Below, piece after piece: positions 21,701 to 31,036 of a stretch of 64,000 nucleotides of DNA. Within the stretch, counting starts at the first letter, position 1, and each line of letters begins with the position of its first letter. The DNA is from Aspidiotus rigidus (Eukaryota > Arthropoda > Insecta > Hemiptera > Diaspididae), in the NCBI GenBank assembly GCA_035079385.1, contig JAVHKY010000004.1:16461001-16525000 (forward strand). Reading direction: 5' to 3'. The position numbers and the translations under genes are program-made. The notes beneath the pieces are model-generated. The model saw only the letters and a program-made list of their open reading frames with translations, searched no databases and had not been told where the DNA came from.

Positions 21701-23519
21701 TAGAAGCGGGGTCGAGCGCGATCTGATTATAACCAAGATCGAAGTCAAACACGGAGAAAATATGCCCGGTGCTTTCGTCGAACAAAATATCTTCTATCCG
21801 TGGCGGATCGTGATGTTCCTCCCACGCGACTTGGTTGAACGCTGCGGCGTCAAGACCGATTCGTATCCCACCATTTTTCTTCGGCGAAATAACTATTGGG
21901 TGTATATACGGGGTAGTGGATTCCTCCAATATGCCCCGGGCAACCATTTCTTTTACCATTTTGCGGACTTCACCCTGGTATACGTGGGGATAACTATATT
22001 TCTTCGGTTTCCATTGCTCTGTGAGCTTTATATTTAATTTTATATCCTCGGCCTGGTATCGGCCTAATTCCTTGCGAAAAACAAGAATATAAGGGGCGAT
22101 TGAATCAAAAGCTCTTGCTGCTTCATCGGAGGAGATAACATTCGCAAGCACTGATCGGCTTAATTTATCTTTCAGCGAATTTAATAAGGATGACTGCTCA
22201 TTAGTGCAGTCTATCTGAGTCGCGAAATACGAGAAATCCCTAAATTCCTGATCGCTATTTTTTGGACATAGTTCCGGGCACTCGTCCAAAGACGTGAGAA
22301 ACATTTTTATATGGACCCGGTGGGCAGTTCTAGCGAGTGGGATGACCGAAGTTTTCCCTTCCGCCCGAATAGACATTTCGGATTTATCGTAGTCGATAAC
22401 GGCCTTGTATGTTAGAAGAAAATTGCCCCCAAGAATTATGGATTCGGACAAATCTGGTATAATAAGCGCTACAATAAAAACCCGCAAACCACCAAGATTA
22501 ACACGGACCATCGCAATTTTATCTAAGGAGTAGGTTTCCCCCTTTGCTAACAAAACTCGAACTTTTCTACCTAACTTCCTGAACGAGATGCTATTGGGGT
22601 GCTCCCTAGCCATGAATTGGGACCATTCCTCAGAAACTCCACACGCAGTTGCCCCTGAGTCTACTAGAGAATCCTCGTTTGGGCCATCACTGACGTTAAC
22701 CGTGACTCGAAATAACATACCTTCGATCTCGGAATCAATATCTAAGGGTTTCCCGGGAGTCGAAGAGTTGGCGGAGCGTGAAAGGATCTTCACCTGATTG
22801 GTGTTCACTACGAGTTTCTCAGACGAGTCAGTAATCGCTGACCTATCGATATTTATAACGTGTTGGGTCTTAAGACGATTGGTAAGGTTACTGAGGGAAT
22901 CGATACAATCCGAAATGGCAGTCTTTTTGAAGCGAGTGACCGACGAAGTGGCCATGGTGAAGACGTTACCGTTTGCGAGAACATTGCACCGCTCGGGCAG
23001 ATCGTTACTGTCCCGGCTCACAATTTCGTCATTTTCACCAAGTTTTTTGAAAAATATGTTATCAAGATTCGTTACGCTGACGAAATCTCCGAACTTTTCG
23101 AGAGACGTACTGTAACAACTACGAATGTCCTCGTACGAAGCCCATTTATCTAACTTATCAAGGGTAGGATGAGGAGGAGGTACGACGAGAACTACGTGCT
23201 TGACTCCGTTATTTTGGAGATGACGGAGGATTTTGAAGAATGTGTCCTGGAATACAGCGGGGTGGAATTTATGGAAGACCGTTTGATCACTAAACCCGGC
23301 CGTAAGCATCACGTAAGGGTGAAATTGAGTCAACGAGGTGACACTGTTGAGCAGATAATCGATAGTGATGTATTCGTATACGGAAAAATATTTCTTCCCC
23401 CTTTTCATCGCTTGCTCAGGCTTAATGACGTTAAAAAAGGATAGGATGTCGTAGAATAATGTATCGCCAATCATTTGATAAATTTTAAACAAACGGAATT
23501 GATTTAACGAGCTATTCAC
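18744..23519 (-). CDS. pol: Pol polyprotein: SGNH-like domain, protease, RT, RNase H, integrase, second RNase H
   Basis: The 1,591-residue frame opens with GTG, not ATG, and is open upstream to the gag stop, so it is probably made as Gag-Pol. Domains by residue: 12-200 SGNH-hydrolase-like (MIGDT at 16-20, LTAGFSD, LVVPPP); 265-385 aspartic protease (DSGA 287-290, ILGGN 362-366); 500-720 RT (FDFDLGY 591-597, LPFGTK, YVDN 655-658 in place of YVDD); 805-925 gypsy RNase H with D816 kept but other acidic positions apparently lost; 1052-1093 HHCC zinc finger; integrase core D1119, D1182, E1217 (34 residues between the last two); 1325-1475 a second RNase H with D1334, E1375, D1399, H1451, D1461; 1515-1582 GPY/F-like integrase tail (KYDGEYLVIKPIGSNAYLL). 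It would act in cDNA synthesis and integration. The N658 substitution may weaken this copy's RT. Confidence 0.93.
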   Translation of the reverse strand: MNSSLNQFRLFKIYQMIGDTLFYDILSFFNVIKPEQAMKRGKKYFSVYEYITIDYLLNSVTSLTQFHPYVMLTAGFSDQTVFHKFHPAVFQDTFFKILRHLQNNGVKHVVLVVPPPHPTLDKLDKWASYEDIRSCYSTSLEKFGDFVSVTNLDNIFFKKLGENDEIVSRDSNDLPERCNVLANGNVFTMATSSVTRFKKTAISDCIDSLSNLTNRLKTQHVINIDRSAITDSSEKLVVNTNQVKILSRSANSSTPGKPLDIDSEIEGMLFRVTVNVSDGPNEDSLVDSGATACGVSEEWSQFMAREHPNSISFRKLGRKVRVLLAKGETYSLDKIAMVRVNLGGLRVFIVALIIPDLSESIILGGNFLLTYKAVIDYDKSEMSIRAEGKTSVIPLARTAHRVHIKMFLTSLDECPELCPKNSDQEFRDFSYFATQIDCTNEQSSLLNSLKDKLSRSVLANVISSDEAARAFDSIAPYILVFRKELGRYQAEDIKLNIKLTEQWKPKKYSYPHVYQGEVRKMVKEMVARGILEESTTPYIHPIVISPKKNGGIRIGLDAAAFNQVAWEEHHDPPRIEDILFDESTGHIFSVFDFDLGYNQIALDPASSHFLGVQIDHTTYVYKRLPFGTKVSGSVFNRIVRKVIFRDVDPHFVKAYVDNVKIQTDDFATHLRHLVQAIKNIYESGMTLSLEKTELFQKRIKYIRHIVSDGLIGKNLDKGTFFRKFEERYFKGNQFALPTKRSVQQLIGFMNWYSRFIPNYSEIVGPIVELLSCPPPIKTGPSHEKAYHHLKEEFFKDFKLTQPSYKLPFELFIEAHDASFTGCIAQRSEVEDHLNVITLLSSRLGPNVIEKPTDIKVMFAIYSVLKRYRNLLLGYPIILNKSSSAILQRAKEYVPVNALCAKWYVFINSFNILPRTSDDKLFDRVMKTVEEFDAIAKQTEFEPSLCFWESVEPDSIPVDETHPVNDCSDCDSFRAIALTLGDEPSELLIHLFDSISVHQKSDIFCKKAMEQCEKGDNSQFCIVDRKLFRKMEDDTCLLVVPSHALPDLISFFHEFYVHPGIEKTTDLIKRQFYARDLKRHVGQVVGKCVQCKHCKSTNKSIVPIKDRIEASHPGEILSVDIFGPLPLKRGGIIAVFVAMDRLSGYVSFQPIRSMTADSFIRALGRVLHDYDGLAIVVKAVLSDNAKQFRSNKWVEYLHGLNIKPKFTAKYNPSANPVERVMRDLGEKLRLRINSSNRHVNDHSKWHRELKDIQQALNSLPKSHGYSPNQILGIDEINPLPIANIPLHAKNPFTLIKQRITLLEEDVTNYEIKSTVKASRLKFFFDENGRAHIFCDGSVSTPQTGNTISAIAVWVAQDHGANCATVVRPTLTNNQAEIFAVIRALEIAHAHKVSKIIVHTDSAYVVDLVNEGLLRDENPRFGQYENYEWLSLLKHAINLFDHDHVLLKHVYGHTIDFGNLEADYMAHTCIREYSEWSGINTASLTRREVLIAYVALSKKIDFLRLSHRAAISSKNFTSYKTGDVVALKNHGISQAYFGLTKKFYKKYDGEYLVIKPIGSNAYLLRNLDGSGPEIIANVRQLLLMRRIDRKSEE
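19095..19547 (-). other. extra RNase H domain inside Pol, between integrase core and GPY/F tail
   Basis: Residues 1325-1475 of Pol show the full RNase HI pattern: FCDGS (D1334), TNNQAEIFAVIRAL (E1375), VHTDSAYVVDLV (D1399), VYGHTIDFGNLEADYMA (H1451, D1461). The TNNQAE and GHT...N.EAD forms resemble stand-alone cellular enzymes more than the gypsy domain at 805-925. Secondary RNase H domains are known in plant Tat-type elements, and retroviruses are thought to have replaced theirs. A site between integrase core and C-terminal module is unusual to my knowledge. Confidence 0.85.
22920..23486 (-). other. SGNH-hydrolase-like N-terminal segment of Pol
   Basis: Residues 12-200 of Pol precede the protease, where gypsy elements usually have only a linker. 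The order is hydrophobic-GDT (16-20), GKKYFSVYEYI (41-51), YVMLTAGFSD (69-78) and VKHVVLVVPPP (106-116). This matches GDSL block I, the second loop, the GxND block and the following beta strand of SGNH folds. The catalytic Ser is Thr, the block-III Asn is Ser, and I see no clear D-x-x-H. If the fold is right it is probably non-catalytic. Confidence 0.45.
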
Positions 23520-23547
23520 TTTCGGAATTGTAACCGTTTCCGTATCG

Positions 23548-23584
23548 TTTCCACCCCCTTCCGTTCTTTGGGAGGGGGTGGAAA
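23548..23584 (-). promoter_or_regulatory. hairpin for -1 frameshifting between gag and pol
   Basis: TTTCCACCCCCT pairs perfectly with AGGGGGTGGAAA (12 bp, 13-nt loop) on the coding strand. The stem starts directly after the gag TAA. It lies 3 nt past the candidate slippery heptamer at 23588-23594, or 5-8 nt if the A:T base of the stem is open. Confidence 0.75.
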
Positions 23585-25201
23585 TTAGTTTTCCGACCTG
23601 GAAGACGAGTTTCCTAAGGGCGTAACTACATGGGATTGAGCTCTTGCTCCTTGGTTCTGAGTGGCGGTATTAGTTCCTCGAGTATTGTTATCATTAATGT
23701 TATTCGGGTTTCTATTATTATTATTATTACCATTATTAGCGTTATTATTACGCTGATTACCAGAGGTATTCGAACCGCTTACATTTCTGTTACGGGAACG
23801 ATTGTTTCGGTTTGCCTGCCCGTTTCCACTATTTGCGCCATTAACTTCCTGAGCGTCGACGTGACTACGGGAGTCAGCTATGTCGTATCTAGCGAGTCCA
23901 GGTGCAGCAGCGCGGCGTCTGGCGGCGTTAAATTGATTGTCGAAATCACTTTTCCGAATTATCTTGGCTACCTTACGCCGAAATTCGCCGTAGTCCTTGT
24001 AGTCGAGCACATTTAGGGTGTCCCTTTTTGCGAAAGGCAATTTATCAATCAACAAGTTGATGATCTCCGAATGACCAAGTCGGAGAAGGGTAAGGGTGGC
24101 TAATCGTGTATGCCACCGATCGAGTTGATTCAAGAACTCGGATGTATCAGGGTAGGTGAGTCGGCTTTCTTTAAATGATTTTAGCTCAATCTCCTGCATC
24201 TCCCGATTCCAAAACACCTCAAGAAATTTCTTTTGATATTTTTCGAATGGGCTGCCTGAGCTTAACCCCTGGTCCCAACTATCATCTTCAACCTGTATGA
24301 GACATTGAAATAATTGAATCTTCAACTCGTCATCGAGACCTCTCGTCGCCTGATTAAAAATGCGGACAAACTTATTAGGGGAAATCGACTTGCTGTCCGT
24401 GTAAGGGGGACACGCCTTCAAAATAGCGTCTATGTCGAAGCATTTTTTACGGGTCGACGTACTATCATTAGACGCTGAGTGAGACGGATCCGTATTGGAG
24501 AAAGTGCTCATGATAGGTGGTAATCCCATGGGGTGATAGACTGCCCCTGGCGCTATCGATTGAGTATCCTGAGGGGTCATGACGGTGGTCGGTGGTGTCT
24601 CATGGCTAGGTACTGAGCTAAACGACGTGGGGTTTGAAACAGGCAGCGGTATGAGAGGCATCGCGGTCGTTGAAATCGGCACGGGAATCTGATCCCAAGA
24701 TTTAAAAGAAGGAGTCGCATTACTAGTGACCGGAAGCTGAGTGGGCGCGGAATGAGAAATATTAGTCACCGGTGGGTAGCAAGCTGAAGCCGTTACTGGG
24801 ATTTCGTGCGGCCGACCACCCAACTCTAACATAGGCTGAGCAAGCTGCCGCCTAGGATCCTGGTATATGGGCGCAGAGCTTGGAGTAGAATTCGGAGCTT
24901 GTGGTGCTCTTTCAGTGCGTAACTGATTAATTTGCCCTTGAAATAGCGCTCCTTGCGCGTCTAACTGTTCCTTCATCTGCGAGAACATTCTTTCCTGCAT
25001 GGCAGTCATCTGTTCAAAGAAACCTCTTAAAAGATTGGGAGTCAGAGACGATTCTTCATTCAATGTAGACTCTTGCCCATCAGCTTGAGAGACGGGTATA
25101 CCGTCGTGCGATACATCCTCTGTTCCCCCTGAATGTTCAGCAATAATGTTCGGGTCAATGGGGTCGCCAAGCTTGGCCGTTTGCTTTCTGGTTAACACCA
25201 T
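23585..25201 (-). CDS. gag: Gag polyprotein of the LTR element
   Basis: This 538-residue frame starts at ATG (MVLTRKQTAK). Residues 55-98 form a Gln/Met-rich helical, probably coiled-coil segment; 100-250 are Pro/Ser/Thr-rich and likely disordered; 255-430 form an all-helical capsid-like block with the typical retrotransposon-gag feel (FEKYQKKFLEVFWNREMQEIELKSF, then LNQLDRWHTRLATL and INLLIDKLPFAKRDTL). The tail 450-538 is Asn/Arg/Gly-rich. No CCHC zinc knuckle is present, so the Arg/Asn tail probably replaces it in nucleic-acid binding, as in some other gag proteins; this is inferred. The frame ends in TAA directly before the frameshift hairpin, and pol follows in the -1 frame. It would package the element RNA in cytoplasmic particles. 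Confidence 0.9.
   Translation of the reverse strand: MVLTRKQTAKLGDPIDPNIIAEHSGGTEDVSHDGIPVSQADGQESTLNEESSLTPNLLRGFFEQMTAMQERMFSQMKEQLDAQGALFQGQINQLRTERAPQAPNSTPSSAPIYQDPRRQLAQPMLELGGRPHEIPVTASACYPPVTNISHSAPTQLPVTSNATPSFKSWDQIPVPISTTAMPLIPLPVSNPTSFSSVPSHETPPTTVMTPQDTQSIAPGAVYHPMGLPPIMSTFSNTDPSHSASNDSTSTRKKCFDIDAILKACPPYTDSKSISPNKFVRIFNQATRGLDDELKIQLFQCLIQVEDDSWDQGLSSGSPFEKYQKKFLEVFWNREMQEIELKSFKESRLTYPDTSEFLNQLDRWHTRLATLTLLRLGHSEIINLLIDKLPFAKRDTLNVLDYKDYGEFRRKVAKIIRKSDFDNQFNAARRRAAAPGLARYDIADSRSHVDAQEVNGANSGNGQANRNNRSRNRNVSGSNTSGNQRNNNANNGNNNNNRNPNNINDNNTRGTNTATQNQGARAQSHVVTPLGNSSSRSEN
23588..23594 (-). promoter_or_regulatory. candidate -1 slippery site GGAAAAC
   Basis: The last gag codons GAA AAC TAA contain G-GAA-AAC. 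Pol lies exactly in the -1 frame and is open from here down to GTG 23519, with no stop in between. A site followed by TAA and a strong hairpin fits programmed -1 frameshifting. The heptamer is not a perfect X-XXY-YYZ (GGA instead of GGG or AAA), so slip efficiency is uncertain. Confidence 0.65.
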
Positions 25202-25795
25202 GATTAAAATGGATTAGCCAATAGAAAGAATCCCTGAACTTCACGAACTTGATCAATATATGAAGGGAAACGCGCTCGTGAAATAGTTGCGCGAGTAAAA
25301 GTCGAGAGAAAAAAGAAATGCGTTCTTCTTATAGGAAAGACTATAAAGCAAAGTAGAGAATAAAAATGAAATTAAAAACAAATCATACACGAAAGTGGGA
25401 CGATCCCACCCTTCTTTGCCTAGAGCCGTATGTAAAAGGAAATTTGCCGTAAAAATAGTTACGAAAATAGCCAAGTAGAGCCGTAAGACAAGCAGGAGCC
25501 GCATAAATTAAAGAGTACTCAAAAATAATTCTAAGATAATTTAGATTAAGAAAATCAATAAAGTATGCATTTAGAGGAAACTGCTGAATATGCCCCCCGA
25601 ATGACAAGGTCAGAGGAAAGGATAATTTACGAATATAAAAATAAAAAAAAAATAGATAAATGAAAAAAAAAATTGGAAAACAGTCTGTGGCAACAGGGGA
25701 GAGAAAAGGAAAATCAGAAAAGTAGCAATTGGATTTCTGAGAAAAGTGTTGAACAAGGAGTATTGTCGGTCCCCACCAGGTGGATGCCAAAAATA
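25202..25795 (-). other. 5' leader of the LTR element with primer-binding site
   Basis: About 590 bp separate the 5' LTR from gag. On the minus strand, six bases after the LTR comes TGGCATCCACCTGGTGGG (25789-25772). It begins TGG as primer-binding sites complementary to tRNA CCA ends do. I cannot assign the tRNA with confidence; the stretch is also partly self-complementary. Confidence 0.6.
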
Positions 25796-28724
25796 TGTAG
25801 CGTCACAAATTACAGGTGCCGGGGAAATCTGCCTCGAACACTGGACCAAGCCTAAAGAGGGGGTCTCACCGCAAGAGGGAGAAAAATCCAGGGATGCCAG
25901 AACATTTTTTTTTTTTTAGTATGAGTCTAGAAATGCTCAAAACTAGGCCATAAGAAGTCAATTTAACAAATAAAAGGGAGAAAGCTTCAATCCAGTCCTC
26001 GAGAGAAAATACAGAAGTCCCGGATAATAAAATGTGATCGTACAATATTTGCGCTTTCGGGGAAGGACGATGCGCGCGGTTAAAATCCAACCCCTAACTG
26101 AATTTAAATAGGGCATATTCAGCAGACCTAAATAAAGAAAAATGAAATTAGACATAAAAATATACGAGAAGAGGGATTTATTCCGAGATTACGAATAATG
26201 CACATTAATGCATCTTCAAAATTTATGTCAGTGGGCGTGAATTAATCACATGAAACCCAGAGAGTAAAAAAAAAAAATATTAGGAGGAATCCGAATAGGT
26301 CGGAAAAATAAGCGTGCAGGTGACACGTAAATAATATAAAAAAAATAAGATAATAAGAAGAAAAGTAATAACACAAAATAATAAAAAAAATAACATAAAT
26401 GGGGAATAATCCGCGAATGGCCAAATTCACCCTAGAAATCCAGGAAACTCACTTCAAGCAATTTTGTAGGCCCAGATATGAATCTCGGGGGAATGTAACC
26501 CCTAGTAACTTGTCCCGACATGGGGGAAACGGGAGGCAGGGAATCGAGCCTTCTTCCTCATACGTAATAAGGCGAACTTGCACTCGATTAACTCTGGTTA
26601 ACGAAAGTAACTAAGTAAAAAAAAATAATCAACATCAACTCGGGCGTAGCCCGGAAGGGTAGTGCCTAATAGTGGCTAATCGCAACTTCCAATAAACAAA
26701 AAAGGGCATTAAGTACAGCCTCGAGTGAAAGTAAAAAGTGGGTAGGGGATCAAACTCTCGTTCAGATAAGGTAAATTAAAACAAAGTAGAATAATATGAG
26801 TCATAGCAATCAGTAAGACAATGAACGAGAGATGGCCTAAAACCCGGATAAAAAATAAAAAAAAATCGCGCCAGAGCATTCCAAAAAAAAAACAAAATTC
26901 GTAGTTCGAAGTGACGCAGGGAGAGGAGGCTCGATCTCCGTTCCCAAATTCAAAATAAACAATTTGGATTTTCGAAATGGGGGGATGAGAATACATCAAA
27001 TAGAATACGTACATACCGTACAACAGCTCCGAGGACGAAATGTGCACAAGTCGACGATCCGGAACTGAAAAAGAAAAGATTAAATCCTCTACAAACTCAG
27101 GAGAGGGTGCCTAGGGAATTCCTTGAATTTTTAGGAGTGAGATTCTAGAGAATTGAAAAAGTGTGGAAATACATAAAATTAGACGTACTAAAAACGTTAA
27201 AAAAAAAAAAAATAAAAATAAGGAGAAATTAGACATAAAAAAAAAATATTCGATTGGACGAAACGATGAAAAATGTACGGCGGCGTCGGCATGATGATGG
27301 TGATTGATTTGTGGCGGATGTTGAAAGGCTCGGTCCACTTGGTGGTCGAGGACCGGCCAGATTTACGAAATGGACGGATTCACGGCATTGGCAATCGAAA
27401 GGGTGGGATGGTCCCACCAGAATGGCCTTTAGCCTGCCATGGATAGGTGATTTAGCACAGTCGAAAACATTTAAACGTGGTTAGTTCAAAAACTGAATAC
27501 CCGAGATCAGCCAGCAAATTTTCACGGTAACGAGATAATTAGTATCGATCGCTATATTAACACGCACAATTCTTCAACACGTGCGGAAAAAAGATAGGTC
27601 CGTTCGGGACTCAGAAAAATCGCACTTGACCCCAAACGAGATCATACTCCCAATTTACAGGAGGGAAAAGAAATTTCAATAAAAATTCAATGTTCGAATT
27701 TACGAGTTTCGGGCAGACGAGTATCAAATACGTAGATTCATTCGATTACGGTGACACAACCGGACAGAAGAAGAGCACGGCGACTCGACCAGATTGACGA
27801 AAAAGCCAAAACAAGACTCTCTAACGAGAAGGATTACGCTCGACCAGCTCGCGGTACATCGCGATCCACTAGTCCCCAGAAACAGGGGTTGAAGCCAATC
27901 GTACGGACCAGTGGTCACGTGGACGACAAACCCAGCTTGTTGATAGGTGTAAGATAGAGACATCGAATCCGCCCTCTAACGCGTCGTTTGATGATGTCAG
28001 AGGAAGATGGAAGCCCAAAGGGTAACAGTCGATCGAAGAAGAAAACAGAGACAAGTAAAAGAGAGAGAGAGAATGAGAGAAATACGGAAAAATATTGAGA
28101 GGCCGATGAAAGACGCGACAGAGTACGAAAGGAACGAAAGGAAAAAAAAAATTGTATTGTCGGAGATCCGGACGCGAGGACGAATTCGAACAAAAAAGAC
28201 ATTAACGCAGTCAACATACCTGAACAGCGAACCTCAACCACGACCCAAGCGTCGGCGGCGTGATCCGCAAAGAACAATTTATTCGGGAAATGAATTGAGG
28301 ATGAGAGATAGCTGACTTTGTTACAAGGAATTTATTGAGGTCTGCATTCGGTTTATTATTAGTGTATTTAAAGAAATATTATAAAGAGCGGAAAGAGCGA
28401 GAAAAACAACTAAAATGAAGTTTCGACGGACTGCAGGATTATATTGCGAGGACGCTATTAATATACATGCAGCTGCACGAGGTCGAAAGACAGGAACTGA
28501 ATGAAATAGAGAAGAAAAAAAAAAAAAAAAATTAGAAAATTGGGACGGGAACGGAATGAAAAGAGTAGAGTGAAGCCTAGGTTCGCGTCCAATCTCGAAT
28601 ATGCCGACGAATGTCGACGAATTCGAAAAATATCTACGTCGAGCTGGTCTTGAACACATATCCTTTTACGGGGACAAAACAAAAACGGCTCGATCAAATC
28701 GAATATCGATTTTGTGACGCTACA
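25796..28724 (-). repeat. 5' LTR (2,929 bp)
   Basis: Matches 15020-17947 over its whole length with very few differences. Transcription would start within it and run leftward. I do not see an unambiguous TATA box and initiator pair that I would place to the base. Confidence 0.95.
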
Positions 28725-28728
28725 AACC

Positions 28729-28990
28729 CAAGTTTCTCAAGTTTTTCTTGAACTATTGCGATTCTTGAATGCGGTCTTGTAGTTATATTTCTATGACCTC
28801 CGTTTGGATTGTGGGAAGTGGATTTCGAACCAATAAAAATAATTCTACTAATCGTACCTTCCGTCTCGAAGGTTTATACCCCTTCTGTACTTTCATAATC
28901 GGTTTTAGAAATGTTCACTCTTCCCTAATTTCGACGTGGGGCCCAATAGCACAAATAATTGCTCCCTCATTTTTCCGATTATATATTCAT
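28729..28990. other. flanking DNA, no gene seen
   Basis: Non-repetitive, AT-rich sequence between the LTR element and the 47-bp tandem array. No coding motif. Confidence 0.4.
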
Positions 28991-29009
28991 TATTTGCTAG
29001 ATTACTGAT

Positions 29010-29106
29010 CGTTTTCACATCTCGTATTACAAGATGTGAAATAAAAACAGACAGGAACTATCAAGATACGTTTTCACATCTTGTATTACAAAGTGTGAAA
29101 AAGGAT
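29010..29106. repeat. 47-bp palindromic tandem array, left part
   Basis: Units of TTTTCACATCTTGTATTACAAAGTGTGAAA appear before the LINE and continue after it at 31037-31200. Each unit is itself an imperfect palindrome (TTTCACA...TGTGAAA). Confidence 0.75.
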
Positions 29107-29118
29107 AAACACCAGCTA

Positions 29119-30811
29119 ACCAATTTCTCAAAGACTTTTTGCCGACGATTACAGCATCTCGCTCCGCTCTTCAAATCCTATCAGGGCTCACAGACTCTTA
29201 CAAGAATCCTTGGACAACATTTCCTCTTGGTCATCTGACCGCGGCTTCCAATTTTCCCAAAACAAAACATTCCTAATTATCTTCCATAAAAAAAAATCTC
29301 CTCCATCAACTCCCTCCTTTTATCTTCAAAATTTTCGAATTAAAACCACTGATTCAATAAAATTTCTAGGACTCTTACTTGATCAAAAACTAACTTGGAT
29401 TCCACACATCAAATTACTAAAAGCCAAATGTTTACGCACGATGAATGCCCTAAAATATCTTTCTCACCCTCGAATGGGTTGCAACCGAAAATTGCTCCTA
29501 AATCTGTACAAAAGTTTAATCCGTTCACAACTGGACTATGGAGCCCCTATCTACAATCTCGCCAATAGATCGTCTTTAGCTCTTCGGGACACAATCCATT
29601 CCTCATCTCTTAGGCTGGTTTTGGGAGCATTCAGAACGAGCCCTAGCCTTAGTCTGTGTGCCGAGGCAGCGGAACCACCTCTATCTGTTCGCCGATCCAC
29701 CCTCTCTTCGAATCTTCTTATTTCGATATCTCAATTTCCAAATTCTCCCGTGTACAAATCTTTAGTCCCTGAAATTAATTCAATTTTTAATCGTCAACGA
29801 ACGAAACATATCCATACTTGCTTAGAAACTTCTCTCGCTCGTAATTTCAAAATTTCAACCCTTCCGCCTATCCTGACAGCTACCCCCCCATGGCTCTTCT
29901 CCATTCCTGATATCAGACTAGACCTTACGGAAGTTCCTAAAGCCAGCAATTCAATTTATCGAAAACATATAGCAAGACTTATCGACGAATTCGCAGGTTA
30001 TACCCTTTGTCTCGCAGATGGCTCAAAATATCGCCATAGAACATCTTACGCGTTATCCATTGGTGGCGAAATGGAGGCATACCGCATACGAAATTCAGCG
30101 TCGGTATACACAGCTGAATTAAACGGTATCCTTGCCTGTAAATCACAAATTGCGCATCTACTACCGGAACAAAAATACCTTCTTTTGACTGACTCCCTCT
30201 CGTCTCTACAAGCCATTGCGGATCCTTTCTCAACTAACCCCTTAATTCAACGTATATTTTTCGTTCTCCACACTACGAAATTAATAAACTCTCGTATCAC
30301 TCTGGCTTGGATTCCTGGACACGTTGACTTTCCACCTCACGACTCAGTAGATAAAGCAGCCAAACAAGCAACATCTCTTCCTAAAATAACGGACCCTATT
30401 CTCTCACCGGCAAAAGACCTAAAAGTATATTACGCTTCCTTAATTTCCCAACTTTGGCTTTCCTCTTGGAAAAATTTAACTGACAACAAATTGAGAAAAA
30501 TTAAAACCAATCCCTCTTCTTGGTCCTCGTCCCACAGACATTCTAGACGAGAGGAAGTCATCTTAGTTCGACTGAGAATAGGACACACTCATCTATACTC
30601 ACCTTCTAGCAAACCTTGGCCCACCATCATGTCCGCACTGTCTCAAAGACAATTTAACAGTTGAACACTTTTTCTCTTGCCCGACTTTACAACCTCTCCG
30701 ATCTGCCCTCAACATTTCTATTAATATACAACAAACTCTCAATAACAACTGCGAAACAATTGACCCAACTCTAACGTACTTACGATCTACTGACTTTTCC
30801 AACCACGTTTA
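29119..30811 (+). pseudogene. LINE ORF2 remnant: RT palm end, RNase H, zinc knuckle
   Basis: The frame enters at PISQRLFADDYSIS and stays open to about 30600. It covers the RT thumb (LLDQKLTWIPHIKLLKAKC, SQLDYGAPIYNLA) and RNase H (LADGSKY, YTAELNGI, LLTDSLSSL, WIPGHVDFPPHDSVDKAA). The RNase H first block reads LADGSKY rather than LTDGSKY and keeps the Asp. A 4-bp deletion near 30593 relative to copy 3 shifts the frame before the CPHC zinc knuckle, whose codons are otherwise present and run to the TAA near 30811. The fingers and most of the palm are missing. Confidence 0.9.
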
Positions 30812-30970
30812 ACTGCGAACGATGACGCCAAAAAAAAATTAAAAAAATATGTTTTTGTTTTCCTTTATATTTTTATTTCATCTCAATTCTTTTACATGTA
30901 TTTCGTTTTCAACTTTCCTTCCTTTCTACTTTATTAAATACTAAGTTTATGTAAACGCAGAACTATCTGC

Positions 30971-31005
30971 CGAGCAAATAGCCCTTAGCGTAGCTGCATT
31001 GCTCG
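30971..31005 (+). other. LINE 3'-terminal stem-loop, copy 2
   Basis: CGAGCAA and TTGCTCG pair around a loop identical to copy 1 except for one C-to-T change (GCGTAGC against GCGCAGC). Confidence 0.6.
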
Positions 31006-31036
31006 TAAAAAAAAAATAAAAAAATAAAAAAAAATC

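Larger units (their letters stand above)
15016..28728 (-). mobile_element. complete Ty3/gypsy LTR retrotransposon with dual RNase H
   Basis: The element runs on the minus strand from the 5' LTR (28724-25796) through a leader, gag, pol and a 3' untranslated stretch to the 3' LTR (17947-15020). Its length is 13,705 bp. The 4-bp repeat AACC flanks it (15016-15019 and 28725-28728). Each LTR begins TGTAGCGTCAC and ends in the exact inverse, GTGACGCTACA. The two LTRs differ at only a few places that I can see (an A-tract near 15496/26274 and one base near 17932/28710), so insertion is recent. Protease-RT-RNase H-integrase order defines Ty3/gypsy. Both ORFs are intact. Confidence 0.95.
29119..31020 (+). 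mobile_element. I-type LINE, 5'-truncated copy 2
   Basis: Homology to copies 1 and 3 starts abruptly at about 29119, just upstream of the FADD catalytic box, and ends in an A-rich tail after the terminal hairpin (30971-31005). The element sits inside a 47-bp tandem array, units of which flank both ends; because of that, a target duplication cannot be told from array repeats. Confidence 0.9.

Noticed and set aside
21504..22037. 177-codon frame on the + strand inside pol
   Set aside because: It is a shadow of the well-supported pol frame on the other strand; no independent motif.
23630..24016. Ile/Val-rich + strand frame opposite the gag tail
   Set aside because: Antisense of the Asn-rich Gag C-terminus (AAT codons read as ATT); not a membrane protein.
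25253..25849. Hydrophobic minus-strand frames in the 5' leader of the LTR element
   Set aside because: Overlapping frames rich in Phe/Leu from T-rich DNA; no conserved domain, and they precede the gag start.
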